DNA of 64,000 nt. It comes from Marsupella aquatica (lineage: Eukaryota; Marchantiophyta). The notes under the pieces are model-generated. The model ran no database searches and was not told the DNA's origin. It worked only from the letters and a program-made list of their open reading frames with translations. The DNA lies in NCBI GenBank assembly GCA_973895155.1, contig OZ316891.1:4154001-4218000 (forward strand), in the 5' to 3' direction. Shown here one piece after another: positions 1 through 12,900 of the stretch. The position numbers and the translations under genes were made by a program. How positions within the stretch are numbered: the stretch's first letter is position 1; each line of letters starts with the position of its first letter.

Positions 1-2491
1 CCTACAGAGTGGCAAGATTTGGGCTCAAACAGTACGATCAAAGGTTGATGAGAGAAATCAAGGCCTACCAAGGGTGGCACGATCCTGGCTATCTATGCCG
101 TTGTACAGTTGTAGGCCGAACTGGAAGATCGTGGCTTATTATGACAGATTTTAACGGATCTAAATCTTGGCCTCCTTGGATTGGCAATATCCCACTTGGA
201 TATCTGTGACGATTTTGTGCAGGTCGCTCATAGGTGCCAAGCTTGTCGAATGTCGAGTTCTGGATCATACTAAGATACGGTAGGTTAGAAAGGCAATCAC
301 TTTACAAACCTTGACATCCACAGTAGAACCTTCCATGTTCACAAGGTAAGTTGGGTTGTGCAGTTGGTCAAACACCAGCACTCAAATTACCCGGTGTTCC
401 ACGTAATTTTATTAAGCAGTATTTTCTCGTGCAAAATGTGTGACCTTCAATTTCTCGTTTAAAAATTATCTTAGTTACACTTCGTTAACTGGCTTTAACA
501 TTCAGTGTGGTGACACTGTAATTTCACACAAGAAAACCCAGTGCCCTTGCGAAGGCGAGTTTCTTCTCCCAAGTTCGGAGGCTGGCTGCTGGCTCGCTGC
601 TGGTTGAGAGAAAGATGGTGATGGCCCCCATTCGAGGGAGATTGTCTAGGCCCTTTCTTACGAAACTTAATATGCTCCGGATCTCTTTCTACATGAGTAA
701 GTCAAAACTCCATGTTCGCTGCTTGCCACTCGGATATCAGCCCCAAGAGTTGAGATGCGCAAACTAGGTGACAGAAGAGCTCCTTGCCACAAAATTGAAC
801 CTGAAATTCAGGATGTTGTGCCAACGTGAGTGCTTGGTCTCTCGTTGGCGCAAGGTCGACTGTACCTTCATGGTCACGCTCGTGTGAGCGTGACTTTCCT
901 TTCGTTCCAAGAACCCTGGGCACCGGCATCCTGCCTGAAGAATAGAATGTATTATATTCAGCATAATGCCCAGGACACTTTTTGCCGAAAGGTGTTGATC
1001 GGATTCTGTCTTGGCAAGGTTATTTCACATGTACATATTCATAGTTGGCGAGGTTAATTTTCATATATATTCAAGTTGGCAAGTTTGATTTTCATATATA
1101 GTCATATAATTTGGTTTTGATAAATTTACTAGACTAAATAAGCCATTGCAATTATAAACATATCCGTATACTAGCCTAACAGTAGGCCAGTCATGCGCAA
1201 AAGGTGGAAATGACATACCAAAATCAGATATGACAAAAGTATTGTTTCACACAATCGAAAGACTCACGAAAAGTTTTCCTGTACCAAAATTGATCACTTT
1301 CATAACTTTTGCAAAATTTAACCTTAGTTAGTTTATTAACTCAGGTTACATTATGAGTTTGGGGCTGTTGTTGTGCTTTACCCTTTTACTCGGCCGCCAG
1401 GCCCACAGTCTGTCTTTGCAATGAGCAGCTGATGACCATGAGAAGCAAAACCAGCTAAGTGTACAAGCAAGATCAAGGCTATGGATCCAAGCACAGGTAG
1501 AATCAGACTTCAATCTCAGTCAGGTTTGGGTTTCCCCTACAAACGCCGCATCGCTACTTGAAGTTCAATCACTTGTCTTTGCATCCCTCTGATCTGAAGC
1601 ACCTTTCTTTCTATGTATACGTGCTTCCGTACCGGCTCCAAGCAGCTCCAAGCCTTGATTTCACTTTACGTCTAGCAATCGTCACCTTTGCTCTCTTAAT
1701 ATTCCTATTCCCAATTAATAAGCTCAATTGATTTTGTGTATTCAAACCCTTCGATGCTCTGTAATAGTTTTGTGCAAGGTCTACTCCTGTCCCCCTGATG
1801 GTATTGCTGGCATGTGCAAGAAGCAAGCACCTAACTAGTATTCTGAGCCACTCATAAGGCCACGAATTGGATGCAAGAGATCTTCTTGGCACATCAATTT
1901 CAATAAAGTTGACCGGAAAAAGCCCTCCGGGTGAGGAACGCGAGTGTCATGCGGCCGAACAGCGACCAGAAAACAACCCAATCTCTTAATTGCCGGTTTA
2001 CTTGGTGAACTGGCGACCTCCACTCCTCTTCAAGCCCGATTCATTCTTTTCGATCAATCCATGTGAGCCCAGCTTGTGAAACTTGTACTCTACATTCAGA
2101 GCTCTTCTCATCATTGCCCTGACTGAATCAATTCGACCTTCAATTTGATCCACACAAAGAGTTCCCATTCAAAATCGCTGATACATTGGTTTGGAAATTC
2201 ATATTAGCTGGGTATACACTCCTCCCTATCTGAGGTGACAATCCACTCCTAAGCTCTGGTCTATAATTGTGTTACTTCTGAAATCAGCGCAAGTCATATG
2301 CAGATTAATTAGTTGACGTGAGTAGTGTCTCAATCATTTGTCTGTCTAGTTACTTCTAGTAAATTTTAGAAAAGGCTTTTGCCTCGAAGTAGATGCATTG
2401 GAAATGACAGGAGCTTTACTTTCTGTAAGGTTCGATGATGGGTTTTACTTCCATTCATCTGCTACCTAAGCGTTACATGGAATGCTGCAGT
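1..2491. other. intergenic, no gene recognised
   Basis: Six frames give only short unrelated ORFs of at most 93 codons. None carries a recognisable domain or a convincing splice chain. I see no tRNA, TIR pair or LTR here. Confidence 0.5.
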
Positions 2492-2661
2492 ATTCATTTG
2501 TCCAGGGATTTGTTCCATAAGCTTAAGTTCTGGGCTCAAATCTGAATTGAGCTTCCGTCTCGAAAACACGAATAACATTCATTTGTCCAGGGATTTGTTC
2601 CATAAGCTTCAGTTCTGGGCTCAAATCTTTATTGAGCTCCCATCTCGAAAACACGAATAAC
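2492..2661. repeat. tandem duplication, 2 x 85 bp
   Basis: Two adjacent 85-bp units (2492-2576 and 2577-2661) both begin ATTCATTTGTCCAGGG and end ACACGAATAAC, with a handful of substitutions between them. No coding potential is seen in them. Confidence 0.9.
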
Positions 2662-3060
2662 ACTCACTGAATATATAATTCCTCTATTTACCACTACTGC
2701 CTGCTCCTGCAACCTATCTGCCTAAATTCATGTTCTGCAGAGGGTTTATTCACACTCAGCAGTCGAGTCTCAACATCAGTGGTATATCAAGGCGGGGCAT
2801 TCCAAAAAAATCACATCCACTTAGGGACTTACAGTTGTTGACCTGGACTTGAAGGTGATAGCACTTAATCCAAGTCAATTAACCTAGGTTGAATTTGAAA
2901 AAGTGAACTTGACCCCTATTCAAATCCTTTCAAAGATGTACAAAATTTAATGTCAATTGGAATTAAAATAATTAAAACCTGCAAAGAGCCGTGGGCGGCA
3001 TTTTCGGATATGTTTAATGAAGTTTAAATTTATCTGACTATTGAAAAAATGAAGGTTGAC

Positions 3061-3147
3061 ATTGTCAAGTGGACATAGGGCCAGTTGTAATTGTCAAGTG
3101 GACATAGGGCCACATGTAATTGACAAGTGGACATAGGGCCTATTGTA
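3061..3147. repeat. tandem repeat, 3 x 29 bp
   Basis: Three consecutive 29-bp units (3061-3089, 3090-3118, 3119-3147) share the core CAAGTGGACATAGGGCC and end in TGTA. Variation is concentrated just after the core. Confidence 0.93.
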
Positions 3148-4289
3148 AGGAAATAAAAACGTGTGGCAGTAATAAAACGTGGGGAACTAGCCAGTACCAG
3201 GTGCTGTGATCTCTTTCGACCGTTCATGTCAACACCCCACTGAAAGCCAAAACTTTGGATACTTACCCATACTTAGATCTACTGTAGAGATTCTTGACTC
3301 TCTTTGTATTAGTATGCATGTGGGACATCTACACATATACATTACATTATATATATGTACATAATGAATCGCTTACTACAGTGAACAATTGAAAATGTCG
3401 TGCTGAAATTCTGCCCACAAAATCGAATCTCACCTGTAGCAATTGGATATGTGCAATTAGTGTATTCCTGGTTCGTTACACATCCATGTCAGAGTTTATT
3501 CCCGAAAGCAAGTGACAATGGAACGACTGTAAATAATCCACTAACTGCTAGGCTGTACAATCAAACCTTTTGTACTTTCTACAGTAACTCGGTCCACTAG
3601 ACCCTGGGCGGCCTGGCTGGGCCTCTGATGTGGAGAAGTTGCCATACACCAACCTGCACAGGCTCATGACTATTTAAGACAATCATCGTTTACTTGTTGA
3701 AGCTTACATCTTTCACAAGAAGTTCAGAAAGTACTGTCTCCCCTGAAAGGTTCAAAAAATGTTTTGAAAAGAGAGGTGTTTGTGAAGTTTTTAGAAAGGA
3801 AATATTTTAGAGAGTTTCTTTATAAGGTGGAGGATGCATGTGTTTAGGTTGTAAGGGTTTTCAAGGAGGTGGCATGCATGAGGATAGCTTTGGAAAAGGT
3901 GTGGTTGCATATATAGTGGTACATTGAAGAATTCTTATACTAGTGAGCCGTACTCATGAAATTTCAAAGTCCAAGTGTTGATAAGGTAAGACCAAAAAAA
4001 GAAATATATATATATATATATATATATCAATAAATAGAACCACAATAATTAGTCAAATAACAAATTTTGGGCCCTAGCTTGCACTATCTATTACTAGTGC
4101 ATCAAACTTGGTCCTCATTCTCTTCTAAGTTTGACACAATAATAAAATCAGATTTTTATAACTACTGACCACTCCCTTTGGGTCTGGTGGGTATGGAATA
4201 TAGAAACGCTGCTCAAGGTGACTCGAGAATGTAAATGGTTCAGATGTTTAGCCAAGTAAATTCACACTCATCAAGTAGTACCCGTGTGA
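3148..4289. other. intergenic with (AT)n microsatellite
   Basis: No gene is recognised. A perfect AT dinucleotide run lies at about 4003-4027. The rest is A/T-rich sequence with short ORFs only. Confidence 0.5.
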
Positions 4290-4652
4290 TTAACACCCAA
4301 CTAGGTCAATTTTGAACCACTTACACTTGACAGCATACTCAAAATTTGAATTTGCATCATAGAATATTATCAAGATCTCTTCTATCTTCCCATCTTGAGA
4401 CACCACATCTCTGATCACATTAGTGTCATGGTGGCTACTTTGCAAATCCTGCGTGACCTGCCCTTGAACTCCATAGTCAAAAGTTAATTTCTCTGCCCAT
4501 TTCGAATGATGGGATCCACACAGTGAAACGTGCATCCAAGAACAACAGAGTTGCTTCAACTTTGCCAATGTGAAATTTGTGCCTCTAAAATTGTTTGAGT
4601 CTGACGTTGGCACAGTGCTTGAATGTGCAACTTTGGACCCAAAGTCAAACAT
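4290..4652 (-). pseudogene. possible CACTA-transposon DUF4216-like fragment
   Basis: An open stretch of 120 codons ends in a segment (EILIIFYDANSNFEYAVKCKWF) whose pattern, hydrophobic residues followed by KCKWF, resembles the DUF4216 domain found next to plant CACTA (En/Spm) transposases. No transposase and no CACTA ends are visible nearby, so at best this is an isolated relic. It could also be a chance ORF; a profile search would settle it. Confidence 0.25.
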
Positions 4653-5477
4653 GCAGCAAACCTCAATTGTGCAATGTGGACAGCGATGAGCACAGTTCTA
4701 CAACCCACGTACGTACCACAGGGATGGCGAGTCCACGAGCGAGTCTCAGCTGAAGCCTTGGCTGTCCATTTGTCTGGAGATGGCTTGCTGCACACTGTCT
4801 GATGGATTTAGTGAGAGTGTGCACAGATGGTTGGCGGGCAGGACAAAATTGCAAGGGGGAGGAAATTTTGATTGACAGTAAGGGTGGTATCCCAGAGAAA
4901 TATCAAGTTCCATTGGGGATGGAAAACTGGCCATCTTCTTCTGTTTATGCTAAAAACCTTACCTCAAATGTACTTAGTTTGTCATATTGTCATATGGAGG
5001 CTGCCTCTGCTAAAGTTACAACCTTGGTTATCCTCAAACTGCTATAATGGTGAATCTACTTTTCAGATTTTGTCTTATTCAGATTTTATGTTCAGTATTT
5101 TGATTTTAAGGTGCTTTAAGAAGGTGAATCATTTGTATTAATTTAATTTTGAATTATCTTTTGGATCCCTTTTAATTTTAGTGAACTTGGAGTATTTTCA
5201 ATGTATTTGGGTCCCTCATAAATATTTAATTTTTCCTTTTCAATCACTCCTTAGTGAATTATCTTTTTTTCTCATGAGAGTGAGAGAAATGAATTTGAAC
5301 AGTGTGCACATTTGGTGTACTAAGTTCCCATCATGGTTTCTTTTACAACATCTATGGTTTTACATGAATTAGATTATCATTACCTAGAAGCAAGTGAAAT
5401 CTGTAGTGCATGTGTACAACTCTTTAGTACCTTTATACTTTCTTGGACATAATGTGCTTTTCTTTGCAAATAAATTC
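4653..5477. other. intergenic, no gene recognised
   Basis: Several overlapping short ORFs on both strands have no recognisable domain. The sequence is A/T-rich. Confidence 0.4.
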
Positions 5478-5597
5478 ACATTGGCAAAGTGATAATAGAG
5501 GTTTTTGGGATCAAACCACGCAATGTGACTATTTACATTTCCAAAGTGATAATAGAGGTTTTCGGGATCAAACCACTATGCCAATGTGACTATTTAC
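5478..5597. repeat. tandem duplication, 2 x about 58 bp
   Basis: The phrase AAAGTGATAATAGAGGTTTT followed by GGGATCAAACCAC and later TGTGACTATTTAC occurs twice, offset by 57 bp (5486 and 5543). Confidence 0.85.
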
Positions 5598-6192
5598 TAT
5601 GTCACTCACTTTTCATTAACATATATTAATTTATTGGCATATACTTTACATGTACCTACTTCTTTTATCATAAAATAAATAGATTGAATTATATGTCACT
5701 ACAAAACAAAACAAAAAGAGGCATGTTCCAGGATGAACATGTAATATCCATTGGTGACAACTTGGTCTACTGCCATAGGCTTTTTGTAGCACAGGTGCCC
5801 TCTATTAATTTTCCCCCCATGAGTCTATTATTATAAGGCACTGTTCGTTTGGGAGCCCGGTTAGACCGTTATACTGATGAGCTGATGATTGAGAGCTTTT
5901 AGGGGCAACTGTGGGGCTCATGACTCAAAATACTGGACTTTCAGACTGCCTTCCTTAGTTTCTTGGTTTCTTTTACATTTTTAAACATGGAAGCAGCCTT
6001 TGAACAAGCTGCGAGCTCTGTAGCTTGCACGAGTTGCAATGTCGTTATTTAATATGTACAACTGGTTTGCATGCAGCCAGGGAAACCCCTCGTTTACATT
6101 AAATTTGTATTTGTTTGCGTTGGTTTTTGACAGCTGGTTGCAGTTGAATTCGTGACACTTCAATATAGACAAGGTTGGAACAAGTGGACGGC

Positions 6193-6545
6193 AACAATAC
6201 AAGTGAGAACCAACTGGCTTTGGTCAGTTGGCCAGAGGATGAGCCTAGAACCGAGAGGTCCCAGGTTCAATCCTCCCTCCACACATAAGGGGTGTGGAGG
6301 ATATGTGTGTGTGTGGGGTGTAGTGGTGGGAGTATTGATTATCTCCTCAGCCCTGGTTGCCCACTTTGGGTTCTGGTTTAATCCTCTCTCCCTCCTGGTC
6401 TGGGTCCCTGTAGGATCCTTGGGTATTGTCCCCTTGTGGCTGCCCTACATAGAACTGCATGCTCCAAAGCGGACGTCTATCCTCTATTGGATGGGCCTGC
6501 TTTCGGTTTTCAAGGCAAAAAAAAAAAAAAAACAATACAAGTGAG
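6193..6545 (+). mobile_element. tRNA-derived SINE, copy 1, with target-site duplication
   Basis: The body is about 6208-6530. It begins with a tRNA-like head holding an A box (TGGTCAGTTGG, 6221-6231) and a B box (GGTTCAATCC, 6264-6273) for RNA polymerase III. A 3' body of about 220 bp and a terminal A run follow. The element is flanked by a perfect 15-bp target-site duplication, AACAATACAAGTGAG, at 6193-6207 and 6531-6545. This is the signature of LINE-mediated target-primed reverse transcription. A second copy lies at 14074-14403. A 130-codon ORF through it is not a gene. Confidence 0.95.
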
Positions 6546-6845
6546 GTCTCAATACTAGTCCATTTGACTAGGCGGGTATCCTAGAGTAATTCTTGAAAAC
6601 TTTTGAAAAGTAACAATGAATGCAACAAAGAATGTCAGTGGGACACAATGTAAAGACCATTGTTTTTTTGACCTGGCCAGTTAATACCGTTTTTTTAATA
6701 AATATATTTACCATTATTACCATTATTACTTTTTGCCTTTTTATCTTGTTCCCTGTAAGCCTCTTTTTGTTCTTTGGGTTGAATTATAGCTCAATCCAAG
6801 TAGCTCAAACCCATGTGTTGCACAAAAGATGTGGTTACAAAAAAT

Positions 6846-7044
6846 GAAGTTGTGTCGCCAAAGATGTCCTTATGTAAAAGATATCATGAAGTAAAATGAT
6901 GTCATTAAGAATAAAGAAGTTGTGTCGCCAAAAATGCCGTGAAGTAAAAAGATGTCATTCAGAAAAAGGAAGTTGTGTCGCGAAAGATGTCATGAAGTAA
7001 AACACTATCATTATGTAAAAGATGTCATCAAGTAAAACGATGTA
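6846..7044. repeat. degenerate tandem repeat, about 3 units
   Basis: Units starting GAAGTTGTGTCGC at 6846, 6916 and 6969 each continue with an AAGATGTCAT..GAAGTAAAA pattern. Unit length varies (70, 53 and about 76 bp), and the smaller motif GATGTCAT is also repeated inside units. Confidence 0.75.
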
Positions 7045-7550
7045 GGGATGCCATTAATGTGGTTATTGTTCTTGATTGTTGAGATGACACCCCCAAAATG
7101 AACCCAAGATGTATTGTCAAAATGGCAGCCAATACAGTCTTTTCAAGGAAATATGGGTGGAGATTTTCTTTTGGGAGAATAGGCGTTTTCTTAGGGCGAC
7201 CTAAAAGGTTGTACAATTAGGGAAGAGGTAAAGCTAGCAGTAGCAAGTGGTGCTGAGATAAGTGGCTAAGAGACAAATTGAGGACCCACTTCACCTGAAC
7301 ATCACGTGGGTCTTTGACTAGAGCTCGTCTCGCTTTGAGAGGAGAAAATTTGATGGACTACTTGTGGGTGCACTTTTAAGATAAATGACTTGAAATATGA
7401 ATAGACCAAGCCCCAAGATGAAGAGATCTCCAAGATAGGTGGCCTAAAACTGGGACAAAATTCCCACAAGCAAAATTTGGGCCCCACTCAATTCCATCTA
7501 GGAAGGGTGACACCATAGAAAGAAAATGCCCCTACTTTTGGTAAAGTGAA
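7045..7550. other. intergenic, no gene recognised
   Basis: Short ORFs only, with no recognisable product. It ends where the duplicated block at 7551 begins. Confidence 0.4.
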
Positions 7551-8335
7551 CTGGAAGAAAATGGATGGCACGGAGAACGGGCCGTTTGATGTGTCTCGGA
7601 CAGGGTTAGAGAGGAGAGTGGCGGACGGAGTTGAGATCAGTTACAGGGCTCGGGGTAAAAGGAGTGGTTGCCGTATGTAATTCCAAAAGTTTAATCTCAC
7701 CAGCAGACTAATTTGTCTGTTCAAAACGATGTGTCACTGGATGATACTTGGTCACTACGTTTACGAATCCTATTCCGGGAAGTGCGACGAACAGTCGTTT
7801 TGAGCGACGTTATTCCTTTGGGTAGTGCCGCTGCTCTGCATTTTATGCTGTGAGATTGGCCTTTCCCATATATTCTGGGTTTGCCTCTGTTTGCTTTCTC
7901 ATTTTAGTAAGGGAGAGCATTTTCGAAGTGACCCGCCAATGCGAAGTTTGAATATAAGGTGCATTGTTCCTAATTTCTGGCAAGCAGAATGTGACATTTT
8001 GGTAAGATCTGTGGTAAAGAGAACCCGGCGAAGTTACTTTCCAATCTGGGAGGGAGTATCGAAAATAATTCCCAGTCTAAGAGAGTCGTGCAGATGCATT
8101 CTATCACCACTGATCAACACGAGGTTGATGTAACAACAATCGCAAACTTCAAAAGAATTGGAAAAGACAAGCAGGAGGAGTCACCGTGCAAACCATACCA
8201 ATGACGAGTCCCAAGTTATCCCACTCCTAGACTGAACACATGAAGCCTGATTTCGAACAATACAGATGTTAGTTAGAAAAAGACACAGATCCTCATTGGC
8301 GGATCTTTCTGATGACCTTATTCCAGTATGTCTCT

Positions 8336-8673
8336 GACGCTCAGTCAAATTACTCGGTCCCCACCGTCATGAACAAATTTTTCACAAAAAATGGCAGCAC
8401 ATTTATTACACGTACAAGACGACGCCCAGTCAAATTACTCGGTACCCCACCGTCATGAACTCAGAAAAAATGCCAGCAGATGTATTAAACGTACGAGTAC
8501 GACGCTCAGTCAGATTACTCGGTACCCCACTGTCATGAACAAATTTTTCAGAAAAAATGCCAGCAGATTTATTACACGTACAAGTACGACGCTCAGTCAA
8601 ATTACTCGGTACCCCACCGTCATGAACAATTTTTCAGGAAAAATGCCAGGAGATTTATTACACATACAAGTAC
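8336..8673. repeat. tandem repeat, 4 x 80-87 bp
   Basis: Units begin GACGCTCAGTC or a close variant at 8336, 8421, 8501 and 8588, with lengths 85, 80, 87 and 86 bp. Each contains TTACTCGGTACCCCAC, GTCATGAAC, AAAAATGCCAGCAG and ACGTACAAG motifs. The homologous place near 21459-21545 has a single diverged unit, so the array expanded after duplication. Confidence 0.93.
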
Positions 8674-8762
8674 TGGGATGAAACTGCAGCCCTTCAGCCA
8701 GTGCGTAGGTTTAGGACCACCTGAACCAAAAGAAAGAGACTTGGGAATGAACGCCTGGCCTT

Positions 8763-9350
8763 GGCATTCCTTTACTACGACACAATAATGCGGAAGGAGC
8801 TTTCCTGAATATTTAAATGACAACTCTGTCCGCTTTAAACAATGAATAATGCCCAAATCTCACTTCGTTCAATCTGATCAACCGCTTGAACTGATATAGA
8901 TATTTAAGTGATAAGCATATCAGAATCAAGAAGATCACTAAGCCTAATGGATGCAAAAAGAACGTTGGTGACAGACAGTCCACAGGCTAAGCATGAGATT
9001 GGATAGCGCCAAGTTTACCTCCGCTACTTTGTTCAATATCTCCTTCACATTCCAATTGGCAACATTGAGATCGGGTGCAAGCTCGAAACAAAATTGATAG
9101 TGAAGCTCAGATTGTGGTCTGAGGCGCTTTCGGAAGAGTGAGGCATGGATATCAAGCAAAACAAAATTACCTTTTGTCCAATGAATTTTCTCCCAGCAGA
9201 GTGGACAAAGTAAATTGTCATTATAGCAGGTGAACTCTAGAGAATCATTTTCCTATAGCATTCTTACCAACTCAGCATTTTACATTCCTAATTGGTGGAA
9301 TCTCATGACCTTCAGACACAAATTTAGCAAGTGTACAAAATCGTAAGAGT
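8763..9350 (-). pseudogene. heme oxygenase pseudogene fragment (exons 2-4)
   Basis: This matches the 3' half of the intact HO1 gene at 21648-22430. The last-exon equivalent still encodes TELSFKYSGKLL, but a one-base insertion after it shifts the frame past the normal stop. The equivalent of exon 3 has lost about 82 bp, including its acceptor and most of its coding sequence; the deletion is bounded by short CATT repeats. The equivalent of exon 2 is recognisable around 9170-9345 but carries several indels. No first exon, transit peptide or heme-ligand histidine segment is present. Confidence 0.9.
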
Positions 9351-9931
9351 CTGCTTTCAGTGAGTTGTACTCAGGACCTCCCGCTTACTGAACGGGTGCT
9401 CGAGCCAATTGAGTTATAGAAGCACAAGAGCAATATTGCATAGTCATATAATTAGGGGTCCAATCTATCGGCTACCTTTTATGTAAGTGTACTGATCTTA
9501 TACAGAAACCACCCACCAACTCGTGTATCTTGCTTACTTTATGCCATTTGATATTTCAAGCCTTCTTCATTTGCAAACTCACAAATAGTGCTTGTGAGTT
9601 GAAAAACCGAGCCACAGAGAAGCTATTAACAAATGTAATCCTCAATGTGCCATTGATGGGGCTACAGTGATGTGACTGAACGGAGAGACGTAGAAAGTAT
9701 TTGCGAGTGGGATGGGCAGTCGGAAATTGTGCCCGCTTATAATAGTTGGCGATAGGATTCGGGAAAATCAATGTCAACGATACAGGGAGTTGGAGTTCTG
9801 TAAACCAAGATCTTAGACTTCCTGTTCCAAATACATTGCATTGCATTGCATTACTTCCTGTAATACTGGCACCGTAAGCATTGAACTTAGCCTGTCTTTG
9901 GGTTCCATAGCTACTGCCTATAGCGTTCAAA
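9351..9931. other. ELP2 3' flank, no separate gene seen
   Basis: This lies downstream of the ELP2 stop codon and probably includes its 3' UTR. An ORF of 124 codons at 9556-9930 has no recognisable domain. It includes a short TGCAT repeat near 9840. Confidence 0.4.
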
Positions 9932-12900
9932 TTACTGCGTTATCCTCTGGCTGTACTTCACATTGAATACTCGAATTGAATAATCTGCCCCACAGGATGC
10001 TAGCTGAAAAGGTTCATTCCCTAAAAGTGCCGATCCATTTACGTGTGATGAATCAGACTTTCGGCAATGTACAGCATTTTCATCGTCAACTGGCATATCC
10101 CTCCAAGCTAATCTTTGAACAGCCGCCACATGGCAATTGAATCTATCAAACTTTTGCAAGCAGGACATGTCAAACTTCCAAGAGTTTTCGTCAGTAAAGG
10201 GTGATGATTCAGTTGGACCAGTCCCCTTAGCTTCCGCCACATGAGAGATGTCTTTCACACTTCCGTGAAGACTTCCTTCCCATAATTCCAAAGTACCATC
10301 TTCCATACCCACAGCCAGCAGGAGTCCTGGACCCCATGCCAAGGCAGTGACACTACTCTTGAAGACAGGAAGAGATAACACATTCTGAACTTTGACTCCA
10401 ATTTCAGTATCTCTGACAGCCCAAATTTTAACAATCTTGTCCCTTGACCCTGTTGCAAAAAAGCGGTCACAGCAGCTCCAGGAGCAAGTCCAGATAATGC
10501 GCTTGTGAGCATCAATCTTCGTCACTAACTGATACGGAGGTGAGGACCCTGAGTCGTTCTCTGCAAGAACGACAACGCATTTCCACCATTTACAAGATTA
10601 CATTACAAATCATGCCCATCAATGTCCGGATTATTGGACACTAGATAAGGAGGTAAAGAGTCATACTGACTCTACAATTAACAGTCTTTACCATTTCAAG
10701 TTTACACCATAGATCAAACGAATATTGGGTGACAGCGTTAAGAGAGCATTGTAGTGAACTAAAGATCGCTTTCAATTCCTTCAGCACTAGTACATTTTCC
10801 TAATCAAAGGATGGAATGTACAGTGCCATATTTATAGCTAACTACAAGATCTTGCTACCAATTATCCACGTTTTGAATTTTCTGTCGCAATCAAGAGGAA
10901 ATGGGAGGGCCTTAAGTTAAGTCCTTATGGATAAACATCCTCTAGGAAGCTTACAAGCACTGCTTCAGTTGTAGGTCCCACGTACCTGCTTGCACGCGTT
11001 CAAAGACGGATAGATGACGATCTCTTGAAACGGACAACAGAAATCTATCATTGTGAGAGAACTCCAACTGGGTCACGGTAAGCGCATGTGCCTTCAGTTG
11101 CCCAGCTGGCCTCCAAAAGTCGACTTGCCACAACCATATTTGAGAAAAGGTTTCTGATTGTGCCTGTACTCCATTCAACAAGTTGAGAACAACAAAACGA
11201 GGCTGTCCCTTGGGAGTTCGAGCGGTTCTTTAATCAACCCAAGATGTTGTCCGTATATCATCACAAAGTAAGTCAACCAACAGTTTCCTATCCAAAATTG
11301 AGAAGCCTAAGAAACAGACCTCTATGATGAGTTGACATTCAGGAAATACACCACAGATGCAGGAACGAGTGAAATGTCAACTAAACGAGATGCTATGTGG
11401 CTGCATTCGTACCTTACACGCAGTTGCAACAAACTTTCCAGCATGATCACAGCACATAGCAAACAGCTCATTGCCATGACCATAGAGCTTGTGTGACTCT
11501 GGCCACAGAGTATTTTGTGCAAGGTGCTCTTCAAATGGAGGCTCTGTCAGGACAGTAGGCACTGCCTCGGGGAATGCACCCATAGTATCCAACCCAGCCT
11601 CATCGAGGTCTTTTGTTATTACAGACTCCGCCCCAGATAAACCCCTCCCTGCACGTATTGACAGTTCAGAATACTCCCTAACTCTGACGAGAGAAAAAGA
11701 ACAGGAATATAGCACATCAATGTGAAGTGTCAATACTGTAGTTAACGTCACCATCCAGTATAAATCATCCCACCTGATGCATATATTGGCTTCTGCGACA
11801 GGCCAAGAGCGGACATATTGGCTCCAAGAATATGAACGTCATCTCGGTTGAGTCCATCGCTCTTTCCGCCAGTAGTGAAAGTCAGGGTATCTAGCAAAGC
11901 TCCAGGAGCCTCAAACACCCTTGCAACCTTCTCTTCGGCTCCGCTAACGTAACGATGATTGCCTGGGCCTCTGACCATTGCCAAACAGTTCAAGTCATGG
12001 CCATGCACTTGAGGCCGCCCAATTTCGTGCCAGGATGTCCTGTCGGAGCTCTGGTCTTCATGGTTCCAATTCCAGCATGCAAATAGTCTGGCTGTCTACA
12101 AAGGAAAAGTCGTTTTGTCAGTGCCATGAGGAAATGAATAATTCATATCAACCAGGGCATCACAAGAAATCCAAGCTTGTCAGAGGGCCATATTCGCTGA
12201 CACATACTAAAACTAAAGAAGGGCGTTCCTTTCAGCACCTGATCGTGGCTCACAGAGATTAAAAACTGGCCAGTTTTTGCCCATGCGAAGTCCACAACTG
12301 ATGCTGCATGGCCCGATGGAGTGAGTTGGGGCTGCCAATCTCCAGTTTGCAGATTCAGATTCTTCCAGAGATGGAGAGACCCGCCATATCCATTTGCGAG
12401 AATAGCATTACCTTGGGGACTCCACACCCCACCAAAGAATCCAAGTGCTGATGGTGCAAGTTCTCCAACAGTGACTTCATTTATCCATATTCCTGATGCA
12501 GCATCTGGCTTCCATATCATCATCGATCTATCCATTGAAGCTGAAAGAACGCACATCGGCTCCTCAGCCCCTGGCTTTCTTTCATGGGCATTGCTGGCCT
12601 CCATCACTACATCAGAAACACGAGGCTTCCATCTCACTGAATACACCCAATCCTCATGGCCCAATAGAAGAGACTCCATCGATACTTGCCAAATATCCTC
12701 TCCAGCTTTGAAAATTGGTCCATCTATGAATGTCCTTAGGCTCATTTCCAGCGTTTCTTCCCCCTCACTCTGGGCAGCTCGACGAGAGATCTTCCATATC
12801 CGAATCGATTTATCTTGGGAGGAACTGGCAAGAAAAACAGTGCCATTTGCATTACTGTGTGAGGCCGAAGAAAAGTCGACGGCACGGATCCAATCTTGAT

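Larger units (their letters stand above)
7551..9350. repeat. degenerate duplicate of the 18.64-22.4 kb block, ALP1-like ORF deleted
   Basis: 7551-7648 matches the 5' module of the ALP1-like gene (about 18644-18742). At 7648/7649 the match jumps to about 20776 (CTCGGGGTAAAAGGAG in both). It then continues, diverged, to about 9350, matching up to about 22400. The copy therefore lacks about 2.03 kb that in the other locus carries the whole ALP1-like reading frame. Inside it, a segment present once at about 21459-21545 has become four tandem units (8336-8673), and the heme oxygenase exons are broken. One possibility is a segmental duplication followed by an internal deletion; the opposite order of events is less likely because the exons here are defective. 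Confidence 0.88.

Noticed and set aside
6221-6273. Functional tRNA gene
   Set aside because: A and B boxes are present, but the segment continues into a SINE body with an A tail and target-site duplications, and the cloverleaf is not complete.
6152-6544. 130-codon ORF (and its twin at 14105-14413)
   Set aside because: Both are explained by the SINE body; identical reading frames in two SINE copies are not evidence of a gene.
12321-12899. 192-codon plus-strand ORF
   Set aside because: Antisense shadow of ELP2 exon 6, which has clear WD40 coding on the minus strand.
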